From Flavobacteriales bacterium (GTDB taxonomy: Bacteria > Bacteroidota > Bacteroidia > Flavobacteriales_D > Parvicellaceae), in the NCBI GenBank assembly GCA_027047735.1, contig JALTUD010000191.1:1-7163 (forward strand): a stretch of DNA of 7,163 bases, written 5' to 3'. The notes under the pieces are model-generated. The model saw only the letters and a program-made list of their open reading frames with translations, searched no databases and was not told where the DNA came from. The translations under genes were made by a program, and so were the position numbers. Positions 6,931 through 7,163 of this stretch are shown piece by piece; the first letter of the stretch is position 1; every line of letters starts with the position of its first letter.

Positions 6931-6989
6931 CCTTTACGGCATAAAACTATTTTGCGTTCCAACGCGAAAATAGTTTAACGCCGTAAAGG
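6931..6989. other. Long bulged hairpin after the last gene
   Basis: CCTTTACGGC (6931-6940) pairs perfectly with 6980-6989. After a 3x3 internal loop, AAACTATTTT (6944-6953) pairs perfectly with 6967-6976. After a single unpaired G at 6966, GCGTT (6954-6958) faces AACGC (6961-6965). The stem is about 25 bp and starts 11 bases after the stop codon. It could end transcription or protect the transcript, but no T-tract follows, so a standard intrinsic terminator is unlikely. Confidence 0.75.
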
Positions 6990-7002
6990 TCGGGCTATCA
7001 CT

Positions 7003-7046
7003 ACTCACTCTTTTGTGTTGCATAAGTGCAACAACACAAAAGGAGT
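7003..7046. other. Second hairpin, CTTTTGTGTTG / CAACACAAAAG
   Basis: Bases 7010-7020 pair perfectly with 7032-7042 (11 bp). The 11-base apical region can form a short CA/TG extension with three unpaired bases (CAA, 7029-7031). Below the stem, ACTC (7003-7006) can pair with GAGT (7043-7046) across a 3-base bulge (7007-7009). Both ends of the stem therefore carry one-sided bulges. Confidence 0.7.
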
Positions 7047-7049
7047 TCA

Positions 7050-7163
7050 AACACGCCGTTCTATCCCTAACGCAGTTGAGGTAAGTGCAAAGAAAATGGA
7101 ATTTAGTATTCTTAGACGATGAATATTTTCTTTGCATAGCCCCAGCTATGGAAATAAAATATG
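7050..7163. repeat. Right copy of the exact 114-bp terminal direct repeat
   Basis: Identical to bases 1-114. Here the upstream context is visible (hairpin module 6920-7049), whereas downstream is cut off; in the left copy the reverse holds. Taken together, the two copies could be read as one continuous intergenic region if the molecule is circular or tandemly repeated. Confidence 0.95.

Larger units (their letters stand above)
6920..7073. repeat. Downstream two-hairpin module bounded by GTTGGGC and CCCTAACGC
   Basis: The module begins with GTTGGGC (6920-6926) directly after the stop codon and ends with CCCTAACGC (7065-7073), the motif that also closes the left-hand element. GTTGGG can pair with CCTAAC (one G-U), enclosing two long hairpins (6931-6989 and 7003-7046) separated by TCGGGCTATCAC-like sequence. 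From memory, sequences with this general form (GGGCGTTCCC, hairpin, GGTCGGGCTATC, hairpin, CCCTAACGC) recur between genes in Bacteroidota; I cannot verify this here. No coding capacity is seen. Confidence 0.6.

Noticed and set aside
6931..6989. Intrinsic terminator after the last gene
   Set aside because: The stem is long but no T-tract follows on the plus strand; kept only as a hairpin.
6934..7137. Minus-strand open frame of 67 codons over the downstream hairpins
   Set aside because: It lies entirely on inverted-repeat sequence, has a low-complexity, unfamily-like translation, and half of it belongs to the terminal repeat.

Overview
The window is AT-rich and reads as Bacteroidota, most likely a Flavobacteriia-like or related marine or freshwater lineage. 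Three things point there: a giant secreted protein ending in a gliding-motility-associated C-terminal (type B, type IX secretion) domain; a PD40/OmpA-like envelope protein of a kind common in this phylum; and a TTTG-N19-TAnnTTTG promoter, the Bacteroidota sigma-70 consensus. I cannot name a species.

Layout. Bases 1-295 hold no convincing gene. They carry a strongly structured intergenic element (13-173) whose outer arms are an inverted repeat, a second copy of its terminal motif at 177-187, and a possible -7 box just before the first gene. Bases 296-4042 encode a 1,248-residue modular surface protein: signal peptide, four Ig/PKD-like repeats of one type, seven of a second type, two further PKD-like domains and a type IX sorting domain. 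Bases 4081-4641 encode a small unrecognised lipoprotein behind its own good promoter. Bases 4622-6919 overlap it by 20 bp and encode a 765-residue TPR / PD40 propeller / divergent OmpA-like / DUF1573 protein. Bases 6920-7049 contain two long imperfect hairpins. The last 114 bases (7050-7163) repeat bases 1-114 exactly.

How the parts relate. The adhesin-like protein is probably exported by a type IX system encoded elsewhere. The lipoprotein and the PD40/OmpA-like protein form a tightly coupled pair, probably at the outer membrane or in the periplasm. The sorting partner often found beside such adhesins (PorP/SprF family) is not in the window.

The most unusual content is non-coding. The identical ends mean either that the window is a 7,049-bp circle opened inside this element or that the three genes lie between two copies of a dispersed repeat. 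If the ends are joined, a roughly 317-nt structured region (6920-7049 plus 1-187) lies between the last and first genes. It is built around a recurring CCCTAAC/GTTAGGG motif and contains mutually exclusive pairings. I do not recognise it as a named RNA family; a mobile or recombination-related repeat or a structured RNA are both possible.
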